DNA from: Histomonas meleagridis
Taxonomy: Eukaryota > Parabasalia > Tritrichomonadida > Dientamoebidae
DNA: 64,000 bases
NCBI GenBank assembly: GCA_020186115.1
Contig: WSYJ01000184.1
Span: forward strand, 124,001-188,000
Direction of reading: 5' to 3'
Part shown: positions 39,439 to 48,443 of the stretch, in pieces
Numbering within the stretch: position 1 is the stretch's first letter
Layout: every line of letters starts with the position of its first letter
Translations under genes and position numbers: made by a program
The notes under the pieces: model-generated
The model's database searches: none
The model's input: only the letters and a program-made list of their open reading frames with translations
What the model was told of the DNA's origin: nothing

Positions 39439-40761
39439 TCATGAAATAAACTTCAAAGAAAACAAAAAAATATTTTCATAATTAACATCAATTTTAATAT
39501 TATCAATTATATATTTAACAAGTTCAATATTCTTTAAATCAATTGAATTTATTAAAACATCAGAAGGGAAATCTGTTTTCATACTATTTAAATATCTAAT
39601 AAGAAACAAATTCCCATCTTTTGCTATTTGATTTATAATATCATTAATTTTCACATTCCGATCACAAATCATTTTTCCGTTTTCCAAGAAAAAATTCAAA
39701 ATTTCAAAATTATAATAAGTTATACAATAATTTAATAGAGTAGAATCTGGAAAATTATATTTTTGATGTTTCGAACTTGTAAATTTCTCATATAAATATT
39801 GGAAAACTTCATTTCGATGAAATTCAATTGCAACTTCAAGAGATTTATTCGAAAAGACGGAATGATTTTGTTCACATAAATGAATAATTTCTAAATTTCC
39901 TCCAGCAACAGCAAATTCTCCCGTAGTTTTAATACAAGCATTATTCATTAATAAAAATTTAAAACATTTAATTGATCCGAAATATGCAGCAATATTAATT
40001 AATGAATTTCCCATATCTTTCTTATTAGAATTATCCAATTGCTTTTTGTTAATAAATGAACATCTTTCATAAAGTGATCGCTGAATTGTTTGGTTGAAAT
40101 CAAAATCGTTTTGTGATGCTATATCTTGAAGTTTCTCGATTTCATCATTTCGTATTATTCGGAAAAGTTCATTCGGATTAACTCCTTCTTTAACACATTT
40201 CTTATGAAATTCCCAATCATTTTTCGAGATTTTATCTTGTTCATCATAAAAGAATTTTCCAAAATCACATAAATATCGTATTAATCCATTTGCTTCTTGC
40301 GTTCGTAAATGTCCAAAATAATATGTGTTTTTGGATATTACATCATTCTTATCAATAATGTTTAGCTCAAGTAACTTTTCTAGAAGATAATTTGATTCTT
40401 GTGATTCACGTTGAAGAAGAATTTGTGTAAATGCCTTGAAAATATTACTTTTGTTTTGTTTGATTGATTGTTCTTTAGATTCAACAGCTTGAAGAAATTG
40501 AATATACGTATCAGTTTCTTTGGAATTCGCTACAAAATATGAGTAAACTAAATGACAAAGAATAATATTAAAAGAATATTGAATTTCATCTTCATAACGT
40601 TTCATTACTAATGCAGCTTTTTCATCGATATTATCAATATGTAACTCAGAAATAATGTGTTCTAAATTTCGGAGAAACTCAAAGTCAGTTGAAGGGGGAG
40701 AAGAGTTTTCCACCCTATTTTTTCTCTCCTTGGAGTTTTGAGATTTTTTCTTTGGAGGCAT
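39439..40761 (-). CDS. Ankyrin protein with DUF3447-type N-terminal head
   Basis: 440 residues from the first ATG. A basic N-terminus (PPKKKSQNSKERKNR) is not shared by the other copies. The head domain follows, then the conserved core (KNDWEFHKKCVKEGVNPNEL, IIRNDEIEKLQ, DFNQTI, SLYERCSFINKKQ, FAVAGGNLEIIHLCEQNHS) and one or two ankyrin-like units before the frame closes. Like the 12640-13932 gene, the head is intact and the array continues downstream out of frame. A 12-base palindrome (TGGGGTACCCCA) lies about 10 bases before the ATG. Confidence 0.78.
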   Translation of the reverse strand: MPPKKKSQNSKERKNRVENSSPPSTDFEFLRNLEHIISELHIDNIDEKAALVMKRYEDEIQYSFNIILCHLVYSYFVANSKETDTYIQFLQAVESKEQSIKQNKSNIFKAFTQILLQRESQESNYLLEKLLELNIIDKNDVISKNTYYFGHLRTQEANGLIRYLCDFGKFFYDEQDKISKNDWEFHKKCVKEGVNPNELFRIIRNDEIEKLQDIASQNDFDFNQTIQRSLYERCSFINKKQLDNSNKKDMGNSLINIAAYFGSIKCFKFLLMNNACIKTTGEFAVAGGNLEIIHLCEQNHSVFSNKSLEVAIEFHRNEVFQYLYEKFTSSKHQKYNFPDSTLLNYCITYYNFEILNFFLENGKMICDRNVKINDIINQIAKDGNLFLIRYLNSMKTDFPSDVLINSIDLKNIELVKYIIDNIKIDVNYENIFLFSLKFIS

Positions 40762-41151
40762 TGTCACATGGGGTACCCCATCATGAATAAACTATTCAAA
40801 ACAAATGATAAAATTTGCATCACTACCATCTTTAAATAAATATCTATTCCAATTTCTTTTGTCAATAACACTTAGATATAAAAGTTGATTTTCAAGGAGA
40901 AAAATTAAAATTTTGATCAAAATTTAATGAAATTAAAAAAAAATAATTAAAGAAAATAATTATATGAAAGATAAATTAAAATGCGTATATGTATTTCATG
41001 GTTACACTAAGCTTCTGTTTGCGTTTTTCAAAAATTAAAAAAACGAAAACAATGGAAATCTAAAATTTACAATCAGAAAAAAGAACAAGCAAAGCGAACT
41101 AATGATAATGAATAGTGTAAGTTTAGAAACATGTTTAAAGCACATATGTGC
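40762..41151. other. Intergenic, no gene seen
   Basis: AT-rich 390-base gap between the ankyrin gene start and the 3' end of the next minus-strand gene. Apart from the palindrome next to the ankyrin ATG nothing is recognised. Confidence 0.35.
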
Positions 41152-41424
41152 CTATTTTTGAATCAAATCCGGTGGAAAATAATTATTTTGCAATGATTTG
41201 TCATTATAATTTCGATTACCTTGGATTTGTTTGTTGTGTATGACCCAGTTAAATTTTCTTTTTATGAAAGGTGCCTTTGGTCTTTTTATTCGATTTGCAA
41301 TTTCGGATGGTTCTGAATTTAAGCAACCATTACAAACTCTTCTTTGTGTGTTGCATTGAGGGGAGAGAGCTGCTGATATTTTAGATGATGATGGTTCACT
41401 TGTGTGGCAAGAAGCTAATTCCAT
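41152..41424 (-). CDS. Small hypothetical protein, 90 residues
   Basis: Not recognised. ATG start at 41424; the frame upstream uses a non-ATG codon. Four cysteines, three of them in a CNTQRRVCNGC cluster (about 24-34), then a basic stretch (IKRPKAPFIKRKFNW). Composition and Cys spacing look more protein-like than the chance frames around it, but a small zinc-binding role is only a guess. Confidence 0.4.
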   Translation of the reverse strand: MELASCHTSEPSSSKISAALSPQCNTQRRVCNGCLNSEPSEIANRIKRPKAPFIKRKFNWVIHNKQIQGNRNYNDKSLQNNYFPPDLIQK

Positions 41425-41721
41425 CTTTTTGGTGAAATCCAATTCAATTCATTTTGCGGTTAGATTGTGATGCTGTCAATTCCAAACAAATAAAGTGGGA
41501 AAAATGGCGGTTATTTATCCCTTTTGCCGCCATTCTATAAATTTTATAAAAAGGAAATTAAGTCTTTTTTAGCTCAAAAATAAGAAAAAGAAAATATGAC
41601 TCAAATTTAATGTCCATAATGTAACTTAACAAGATGTTTGATAGGAATCATTAATTTCATTATTGTCGAAAAATGTTTATTATTCGAGAAATTCCTGAAT
41701 TACCCTTTAAATTTTTTTGTT

Positions 41722-42255
41722 TTATAATCGCTTGAGCCGTTTCCTTGCTTTATTTGCCGCTGTTTTTTGAGATGTGGCACCACTAGAAGATTTCATTGCA
41801 TGAACTTGAGTCATAAGCTTAGCTCGTGCACAGTAGTCTTCATAGTTCTCAAGAAGGAGGCGACCTGCTTCTTCATTAAGCGCACTTTCAGCATTTGGTT
41901 CTATTAATAAGCATCTAATAGTGAGTAGTAAATGGTCAAGACCCATATCTTCAGTCCAATCACTGCTTAGCGTGCTTAAACATATCGCACCTGTTTCAGG
42001 ATGAACATTAGGATGAAATATTTTTGTCAGAAAATAACCTTTTGGTGGCTTCTGTGGAAAGTCTTCTCCAATTTCAAGTTTGATTAAGAACTCTCCTCCT
42101 TCAAATGGTGTGTTTTCTGGACCTTGAATAACTGCTTGGAATTCTGTGAGACAATCATTATTTATACGAACATTAATGCCACCTAACTCGGCCTTACTGA
42201 GTTTCTTCATCTCAGTCATAAGTCGCTTGGCAACTTCAGGACGAAGCGATAACAT
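41722..42255 (-). CDS. UBE2S: Ubiquitin-conjugating enzyme E2, UBE2S-like (APC/C partner)
   Basis: 177 residues. UBC fold with HPN at 81-83 and the catalytic Cys92 in GAICLSTL. The PPKGYFLTKIFHPN stretch and SALNEEAGRLLLENYEDYCARAKLMTQVH after the core are the UBE2S-specific signature. After the core comes a Lys/Arg-rich extension ending RKRLKRL. Metazoan UBE2S ends in LRRL, used to dock on the APC/C; the ending here is compatible with that. UBE2S elongates Lys11-linked ubiquitin chains on mitotic substrates. A TCACTT initiator-like element lies immediately before the ATG. Confidence 0.9.
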   Translation of the reverse strand: MLSLRPEVAKRLMTEMKKLSKAELGGINVRINNDCLTEFQAVIQGPENTPFEGGEFLIKLEIGEDFPQKPPKGYFLTKIFHPNVHPETGAICLSTLSSDWTEDMGLDHLLLTIRCLLIEPNAESALNEEAGRLLLENYEDYCARAKLMTQVHAMKSSSGATSQKTAANKARKRLKRL

Positions 42256-42677
42256 AAGTGACCAGCTGCTTTTTTAAACGTATAGTTTTAAATAACATTT
42301 CATCAAATTGAATACTTAATAAATCAATTAACCGCCGTAATAATTTATCTTAAAAATTTCATTTAATAAATAACAGTAAATTCATTTAGAATTAAATATA
42401 AATTAAATATTATATATTTTAAATTATAATAGTCTCAATGCTTCAACAAAAAAGTAATATTAATAAAAAAAAGTGATCAAATTGAAATCAAATTAATAAA
42501 ATTTTCATCAAATTATCAATAAAAAGATTTTATTTATTGTTGCCTTAAAGTTGATTTCCAAATGCTGTTTCATTAAAATTCGTTTGGAGTTCTAAGTTTG
42601 ATATTTTTATAAAATTTTGTGAAGTGAATTAAGTATTGAAAATCGACTTTTTGAACTCGGATAAATCAAATTTGTGA
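42256..42677. other. Intergenic, no gene seen
   Basis: AT-rich divergent gap between the E2 and the NEK kinase. An ACGTTT site (minus strand, 42275-42280) lies about 20 bases before the E2 ATG. Confidence 0.4.
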
Positions 42678-43583
42678 ATGGATAACTTTAAAGTTATCAA
42701 GAAACTTGGTAGTGGCAGTTCAGGTATTGTTTATCTTGTAAAATCATTAGGAAATGGGAACCTTTGTGCTATTAAAGAAATGGAATATGATTCACTGGAG
42801 ATTCAAGAAAAAGAAAGAATCATTCAAGAAATTGAAATTATTCGGTTATGCAATCATGATAATATCATCAAAATATTTAGCCTTACCAAATGTAATGGGA
42901 AGATCGAAATTCTTATGGAGTATGCAGACAATAATGATCTGTTTGATTATGTTTCCAAACGTACAACACCACTTCCCGAATCCGAAGTCGTAGAAATATT
43001 CACACAAATCTGTCTTGCCGTCAAATATCTACATGATCGGAAGATAATTCATCGTGACATTAAACTTGATAACATTTTCATGTTTAAGAATGGTTTAATT
43101 AAACTTGGAGACTTTGGATTTGCAAAATGCCTTCGATCCACAATCGATAAAACTAAGTCAACAGTTGGATCACCTTATTATCTTTCTCCTGAAGTATGTT
43201 CCGGGATTCCATACTCAGCGCCATCCGATATTTGGGGGCTTGGATGTGTTCTTTTTATTATGTGCACATTAAAATTCCCTTTTTATGGAAACACTTTTCC
43301 TGATATTGTGCGATCGATTTTGAGATGTGCGCCAGCAAGCATTCCGCATATTTACTCAAACGAATTGCGTCAACTTGTTACTTTAATGTTACAGAAACAG
43401 CCTGAAAAAAGGCCAACAATTAATGAGATTTTACAGGTTCCATTGTTGAGATACAAAGCAATGGAATTACTGGGAAGAAGTGCATTCGAATCAGAAATGA
43501 GTCATACCATTTTCCATGGATTTGCTCCAGGAGTTACACCGAACGGCTTCTTAAATGAAATTAAAATCCAATTGGATAACTAA
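42678..43583 (+). CDS. NEK-like Ser/Thr protein kinase
   Basis: 301 residues, almost only a kinase domain. GSGSSGIV at 11-18, Lys33, HRDIKLDN at 125-132, DFG at 145-147, SPE at 170-172. The activation segment TVGSPYYLSPEVC is typical for NIMA-related kinases, which act at basal bodies, axonemes and mitotic spindle. Short C-terminal extension (about 255-301) without coiled coil. All catalytic residues present. MYLK/PLK-type alternatives lack this YYLSPE form. Confidence 0.88.
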   Translation: MDNFKVIKKLGSGSSGIVYLVKSLGNGNLCAIKEMEYDSLEIQEKERIIQEIEIIRLCNHDNIIKIFSLTKCNGKIEILMEYADNNDLFDYVSKRTTPLPESEVVEIFTQICLAVKYLHDRKIIHRDIKLDNIFMFKNGLIKLGDFGFAKCLRSTIDKTKSTVGSPYYLSPEVCSGIPYSAPSDIWGLGCVLFIMCTLKFPFYGNTFPDIVRSILRCAPASIPHIYSNELRQLVTLMLQKQPEKRPTINEILQVPLLRYKAMELLGRSAFESEMSHTIFHGFAPGVTPNGFLNEIKIQLDN

Positions 43584-43870
43584 AAAATATTTCAACATTT
43601 TTTTATAAAATAAAAAAGGTGGTTTGTGTTTTGGAATGTAATTAAAAAATTAAAATCTTGAACTGTTGTCTTTAAGCAAGTTAATAACACCCAAAATAGT
43701 TTAATTATATGATAAATATGTTTTTTGATGATTGATTCCTTTCGTCTAGAATTAATGATAATGGGTTAAGCGAGAAAGCGTGGATATCACTGTGTTGAAA
43801 GTAATAAGCTTTTTTGGCTGTTAAGATTTTATTTTTTTGAATTTCCTGAAATTATAAACGTTCGGCACAA

Positions 43871-46800
43871 ATGAAAAGCAGCAAAACCATCCCCACATCA
43901 TCTGATTTATCAGCACAAACACGCGAATTATTTCAAAATGCTGGTAGCGATATACCTCCGATTCCTTTTAAAAATCAAGCACAACTCCTTCAAGAATTTG
44001 ATACAATTGCTGCAAATATTGATGAAAGAAAAGACTGGTCTGATCAAACAAATGCAATAAACAAGTTAATGGGGTTAATAAATGCAGGTGCTCTAAAAAA
44101 CGAGCAATTTGTTAAAGAACTTGTTAAAATTAATACTGGATTAATTGATGCATCCAATAATTTAAGAAGCACATTGGTAAAAAAGTCATGCCTTTTAATT
44201 GCACAACTAAGTCGTGAATTGAAAAACAAGTTTGAAATAATGGGAGAAATGATTTTTCCATTATCATCTCAAACTTCTCATGGAACTCAAATAATTGCTG
44301 AAAGTTGTAAATATGCAATTTTAAGTATCGGAATGTATTGCCAAACAAAGCGAACTCTCGGATCAATTCTTGAATTATCAAAGTCAAAATCAGTTAATAA
44401 TCGATGTATATCAGCGGAATGCATTTGCAATGTCTTAAATAATTGGAATAAGAACATTATTGAAAATAATTACGCTAGAATATGTGAAGTAACGAAAAAA
44501 TTAATAACTGATTCAAATCCAGAAACAAGAAATTTTGCAAGAAAAGCATCATCACTTATCATTAAAGCATTTCCTCAAAAGAAAGACGAATATTTGGATG
44601 GGATTGATTCCCGAAATATCAAACAAATCGAAGCACTTTGTCAAAAGGAAAATGAAAACAAAAACACTGAAACACCAAAATACAAAACAACAAACGAAAA
44701 TAAAAAGAAGAAAATTGAAGAAACTCCAAGTTCAACAAGTAAATCACAAAGTGTACAGATTGAAAGATATGAAACACCGAAAATAAACAATAAAAATGCA
44801 AAGTTTGAATCTCCGCAATCTTCAAAATCACAAAATCAGAAACGTAAAACGCCAAAATCTAAACAACAACAAATTGTATTAAAAGCAAAAAGTTTATCAA
44901 ATAAAAAAGGGAAATCAAACCAAAATAAAGAGAATATAATCGAATCGCCAAAAATTTCAGTTACATTAAAACCAAACCAAAAGAGAACACCAAAAAATGC
45001 AAATAAACAAATAAGTAAAACAATTATGAAAACACCTGAAATTGAAGTTTTCACACCAAATGATATAAATGTACAGAAGAATTTCAATGATGAAAATATA
45101 CTTTCGTTTGATGACGAATTTCAAATGTTATTTGAAGATAATAATAATCAAATTAAATCCGATGAAGAATTTTCTCTGAAACAAAAAGAAGTTGATAGTG
45201 ATAAAAGTGATGAAACTGAAACAAGTGATAAAGAACAAGAAGTAAAATCAAATAACGAAAGTACTGAAACAACTTCACAAGAAAATTCAGATGAATCTCA
45301 AATTAGTGACAAATCTGAATCTTCTTTAAATCAAGAAGAAGATGAAAGTGAAACGCATAACAATAGTGAAAGTGAATCTTCCTCAATACGAATAGAACAT
45401 GAAGAAGAAGACGAAAATGAAACTCCAATTGATGAAGAAGATAGTAATGAGAAAGAAAATGATTTTACGACTGTTGAAGTGATAAACCAAAATGAGGAAA
45501 ATACAAAATCAGATAATAATGAAATCGAAAGTGATTCAAATTTAGATGAAAAAGAAGTGAAAGAGCAAAAAACAGATAAAAATAAAGAAATATATTCAAA
45601 AGAAGAGAAAATCGAAGAAATTGAAGTTGACATTACAGAAGAACAAAATAAGGATGAAGAGAAACAAAGCAAAGAAAATATAATTGATGATACAAGTAAT
45701 GAAAAAATAGAAATAACTAATGACGATGAAAAAGTGAATGAAAATATTATTGAAGAATTGGATTCAAAAGAAGAAAACAATATTGATAATGAATTGCAAA
45801 GTAAGTCCAAAGAAGATTTAAGCAAATTAGAAATAGAAGAAAATGTAAAAGAAGAGAAGCTCGAAGAAAATAACGAAACAAAAGACGAAAATAATATAAG
45901 TGAAAATCAAGAAGAAGAAGAACCAAAAATATTAATTATTTCAGATCAAGAAGTTGAATCACAAAATGAAGAGCAAAAAGATTTTCAAACAGTCGAAATC
46001 ATAAAATCGAAAGAAGAGGGCGAAGAGCAAAAACAAGTCAAAAGTGCTAATGAAAATAATGAAGAACAAAATAATAATGAAATTGAAAATAAATATGAAT
46101 CTGAAACTAACGGAACACTAAATATTAAAGAAGATGAAATCGAAAATCAAAATATTGAAATCACTAAAACGCAAAAACCTGAAATAAAACAAAATATGCA
46201 TAAAAATGAAGAAGAGCAGCAAAGCATTGAAATAAAGCAAAAGCAAAACGTAGCTGAAAATGAAGAAGAACAGCAAAATATTAAATTTGAAAAATCGCAA
46301 AAATCTGAAATAAAGCAAAAACAAAGCATACCTGAAATTAAAGATGAACAACAAAATATTAATATCGAAAAATCGCAAAAATCCGAAATAAAGCAAAAAC
46401 AAAGCATACCCGAAATTAAAGATGAACAACAAAATATTAAAATGGAAAAAACGCAAAAATCTAAATTAAATAGCAAACAAAAAATTAAAGATAATAATAA
46501 CGAAAAACATAACATTAAAGAGAATGAAGTAGAACATCGAGTTACAAATCTTAAGCGCTCCAAGTCACCGCATCGTTCACAAATTCCCGAAATTCGAAGT
46601 CATTCACATAAAACTAATTTTATTCCTCCGCCCAAATTTAATCGTAGTTTAAGTAATGCGTATACAAACAAGAAATATGATGACTCATCTCCATATAAAA
46701 CCAAAATTCGCTCTTCTCTTGATACTAAGTCATCATTTCGAATTAAACTTGAAGAAGGCGAAGAAATCACATTTCTTAATCAAATTAGTAATTACATTAA

Positions 46801-47956
46801 CAGTGGGCGACAAAAAGATTTAAATAATTCCATCAAACAAATAATTCCTGGATTAATCGTATGTTCAGTTCATGAAAACACTAAAATATCATCGCAATCA
46901 TTACGTTTAATACTTGACTCAATACCAATATTTAGAAACGAATTCGAGTCTTCATTAGTTTCACTTTTAGAGATATTATTTAATCAATTAACATGTGAAA
47001 CAAGTGAATCAGAATATTTAATACCGTCAATTTTAAAAGAAATCGAATCTATATATGATCCGAATATATTACTTTCTATTGCATCGAAACAAGCATATTC
47101 GAAACCTTTAATGAGATTTGTATCAAGTCTTTGCATGCAAAAAGATACGAATTTAACAGATTCCAATTTATGTTCATTTATTATTGATATTGTATTTCAA
47201 TATCAAGAAGATACATCGAAAATACGAAAAATTTTATATTGTATTGGACATCAGAACCCATTAATTATTAGGAAAGAAATAATTCGAAATGTTTATAATA
47301 AAGAAATATTAATTTCGATACTTTCGGATATCGAAGATCGAAATAATGATATTCCTAAATTTAATCCACGAAATGTATTAAAATGGTGTAATGATATTAT
47401 GAATTATATCAAAAACATTAAAAATAATCAATGGAATTATTATAATCTTTTTGTTTATGAAGAAATTACTGAAGCACTTGAAGAAACTAATGAATATAAT
47501 ATAATATTTGGATTAACTTTAGATATAATGAAATTTAAAGGAACAGATTTATATGAAATGATAATTCCTCCGATGTTGGTACATATAAAAGAAAGGAAAT
47601 CAACAAATGTGAAGTTGTTGTTTGAATATTTAAAGGAAAATATTCAAATTTCTTCATTAATAAAAAGTATTTTATGCGTTGCAAATGGTAATGATCCGGA
47701 ATTAATTCGGAATTCATTGTTTGCAATCGGAATTTTGCTGAAAAATGATGAAAGTGAAGATGTTGAAGCAGAAATTGACGATATTGCAAAGTTGTTAAAG
47801 AAATTGATTAATAATGAAAATCCTGATATTAGAAGAAGTGCTGTGTACTGTTACGTGGATCTTTATGTGAAACATAAAAACAAAATTGAAAAATATGTAA
47901 AAGAACTAACGACAAACCAGCAGAAACTGATAAAATTATACAGAAATATAGAATGA
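43871..47956 (+). CDS. CLASP-like TOG-domain microtubule-associated protein
   Basis: 1361 residues. The N-terminal helical repeats (about 35-240: RKDWSDQTNAINKLMGLI.., NNLRSTLVKKSCLLIAQLS, GTQIIAESCKYAILSI) have the CLASP_N TOG pattern of HEAT-like helices. A long low-complexity linker (245-950) is basic at first, then Glu/Asn/Lys/Ser-rich. Near its end is SQIP (903-906) flanked by basic residues, an SxIP motif of the type that binds EB1. A second helical HEAT/TOG-like domain follows (about 960-1361, including NPDIRRSAVYCYVDLYVKHK). Expected to stabilise microtubule plus ends. AACGTT lies about 10 bases before the ATG. The order of domains supports CLASP; sequence match is remote. Confidence 0.65.
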   Translation: MKSSKTIPTSSDLSAQTRELFQNAGSDIPPIPFKNQAQLLQEFDTIAANIDERKDWSDQTNAINKLMGLINAGALKNEQFVKELVKINTGLIDASNNLRSTLVKKSCLLIAQLSRELKNKFEIMGEMIFPLSSQTSHGTQIIAESCKYAILSIGMYCQTKRTLGSILELSKSKSVNNRCISAECICNVLNNWNKNIIENNYARICEVTKKLITDSNPETRNFARKASSLIIKAFPQKKDEYLDGIDSRNIKQIEALCQKENENKNTETPKYKTTNENKKKKIEETPSSTSKSQSVQIERYETPKINNKNAKFESPQSSKSQNQKRKTPKSKQQQIVLKAKSLSNKKGKSNQNKENIIESPKISVTLKPNQKRTPKNANKQISKTIMKTPEIEVFTPNDINVQKNFNDENILSFDDEFQMLFEDNNNQIKSDEEFSLKQKEVDSDKSDETETSDKEQEVKSNNESTETTSQENSDESQISDKSESSLNQEEDESETHNNSESESSSIRIEHEEEDENETPIDEEDSNEKENDFTTVEVINQNEENTKSDNNEIESDSNLDEKEVKEQKTDKNKEIYSKEEKIEEIEVDITEEQNKDEEKQSKENIIDDTSNEKIEITNDDEKVNENIIEELDSKEENNIDNELQSKSKEDLSKLEIEENVKEEKLEENNETKDENNISENQEEEEPKILIISDQEVESQNEEQKDFQTVEIIKSKEEGEEQKQVKSANENNEEQNNNEIENKYESETNGTLNIKEDEIENQNIEITKTQKPEIKQNMHKNEEEQQSIEIKQKQNVAENEEEQQNIKFEKSQKSEIKQKQSIPEIKDEQQNINIEKSQKSEIKQKQSIPEIKDEQQNIKMEKTQKSKLNSKQKIKDNNNEKHNIKENEVEHRVTNLKRSKSPHRSQIPEIRSHSHKTNFIPPPKFNRSLSNAYTNKKYDDSSPYKTKIRSSLDTKSSFRIKLEEGEEITFLNQISNYINSGRQKDLNNSIKQIIPGLIVCSVHENTKISSQSLRLILDSIPIFRNEFESSLVSLLEILFNQLTCETSESEYLIPSILKEIESIYDPNILLSIASKQAYSKPLMRFVSSLCMQKDTNLTDSNLCSFIIDIVFQYQEDTSKIRKILYCIGHQNPLIIRKEIIRNVYNKEILISILSDIEDRNNDIPKFNPRNVLKWCNDIMNYIKNIKNNQWNYYNLFVYEEITEALEETNEYNIIFGLTLDIMKFKGTDLYEMIIPPMLVHIKERKSTNVKLLFEYLKENIQISSLIKSILCVANGNDPELIRNSLFAIGILLKNDESEDVEAEIDDIAKLLKKLINNENPDIRRSAVYCYVDLYVKHKNKIEKYVKELTTNQQKLIKLYRNIE
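46291..46446 (+). repeat. Two near-identical 78-nt tandem units in the CLASP-like linker
   Basis: The units starting at 46291 and 46369 differ at only a few bases and code the same 26-residue pattern (SEIKQKQSIPEIKDEQQNI plus linker). The repeat contains SIPEI, which resembles a second SxIP-like element. Weaker relatives of the unit lie just upstream from about 46150. In frame, so copy number can vary without damage. Confidence 0.85.
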
Positions 47957-47998
47957 AAATTGTGTTTTGTTTAATGTAAAATTATTAGAATAAAAATG

Positions 47999-48033
<35 letters not shown>

Positions 48034-48443
48034 AAATATCGATTCTTTATTGTAAAAATAAATACATTTCTGTAATATAATTATTGTTAAAACTTGTTAT
48101 ATTATATTTTTGTTGAGTGTCATTTACAGAGTTAATTTCATTTTTCTTGTGTTTCACATATAAATAATATTAATATTACATCAATAAATTAATTACACTT
48201 CATTTCAACTTAATTTTCATTATCCATTATGTGTTTCTTTATAATGATATAATAATGAATTATACATCAATTCAAGGATTCATTTTGTAATTTTCATTTG
48301 ATCTAAATGATGTATCAATTTAATTTGAAGGACAGTTAACCTTATGAAAATAAAATTTGTTCTCAGATTATATAAAACTATTTTTATTCCAATATAATAA
48401 ACGTAATCTATTGATACATGAAAATGTTTATTTATAATGAAAT
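47957..48443. other. Intergenic with TA microsatellite
   Basis: Convergent gap between the CLASP-like and BspA-like genes. Positions 48001-48030 are an uninterrupted (AT)15 tract. The rest is AT-rich without features. Confidence 0.7.

Noticed and set aside
40770-40781. TGGGGTACCCCA palindrome before an ankyrin gene as a family promoter element
   Set aside because: Only partly similar strings occur elsewhere (61975 and 59924), so no consistent family motif.
45331-45825. 164-codon open frame on the minus strand, rich in Ser/Phe/Leu
   Set aside because: Exact antisense of the Glu/Lys/Asn-rich linker of the CLASP-like gene; such linkers always give Ser/Phe-rich open antisense frames.
48001-48030. 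AT microsatellite as a functional element
   Set aside because: Simple (AT)15 tract between convergent gene ends; nothing suggests more than slippage.
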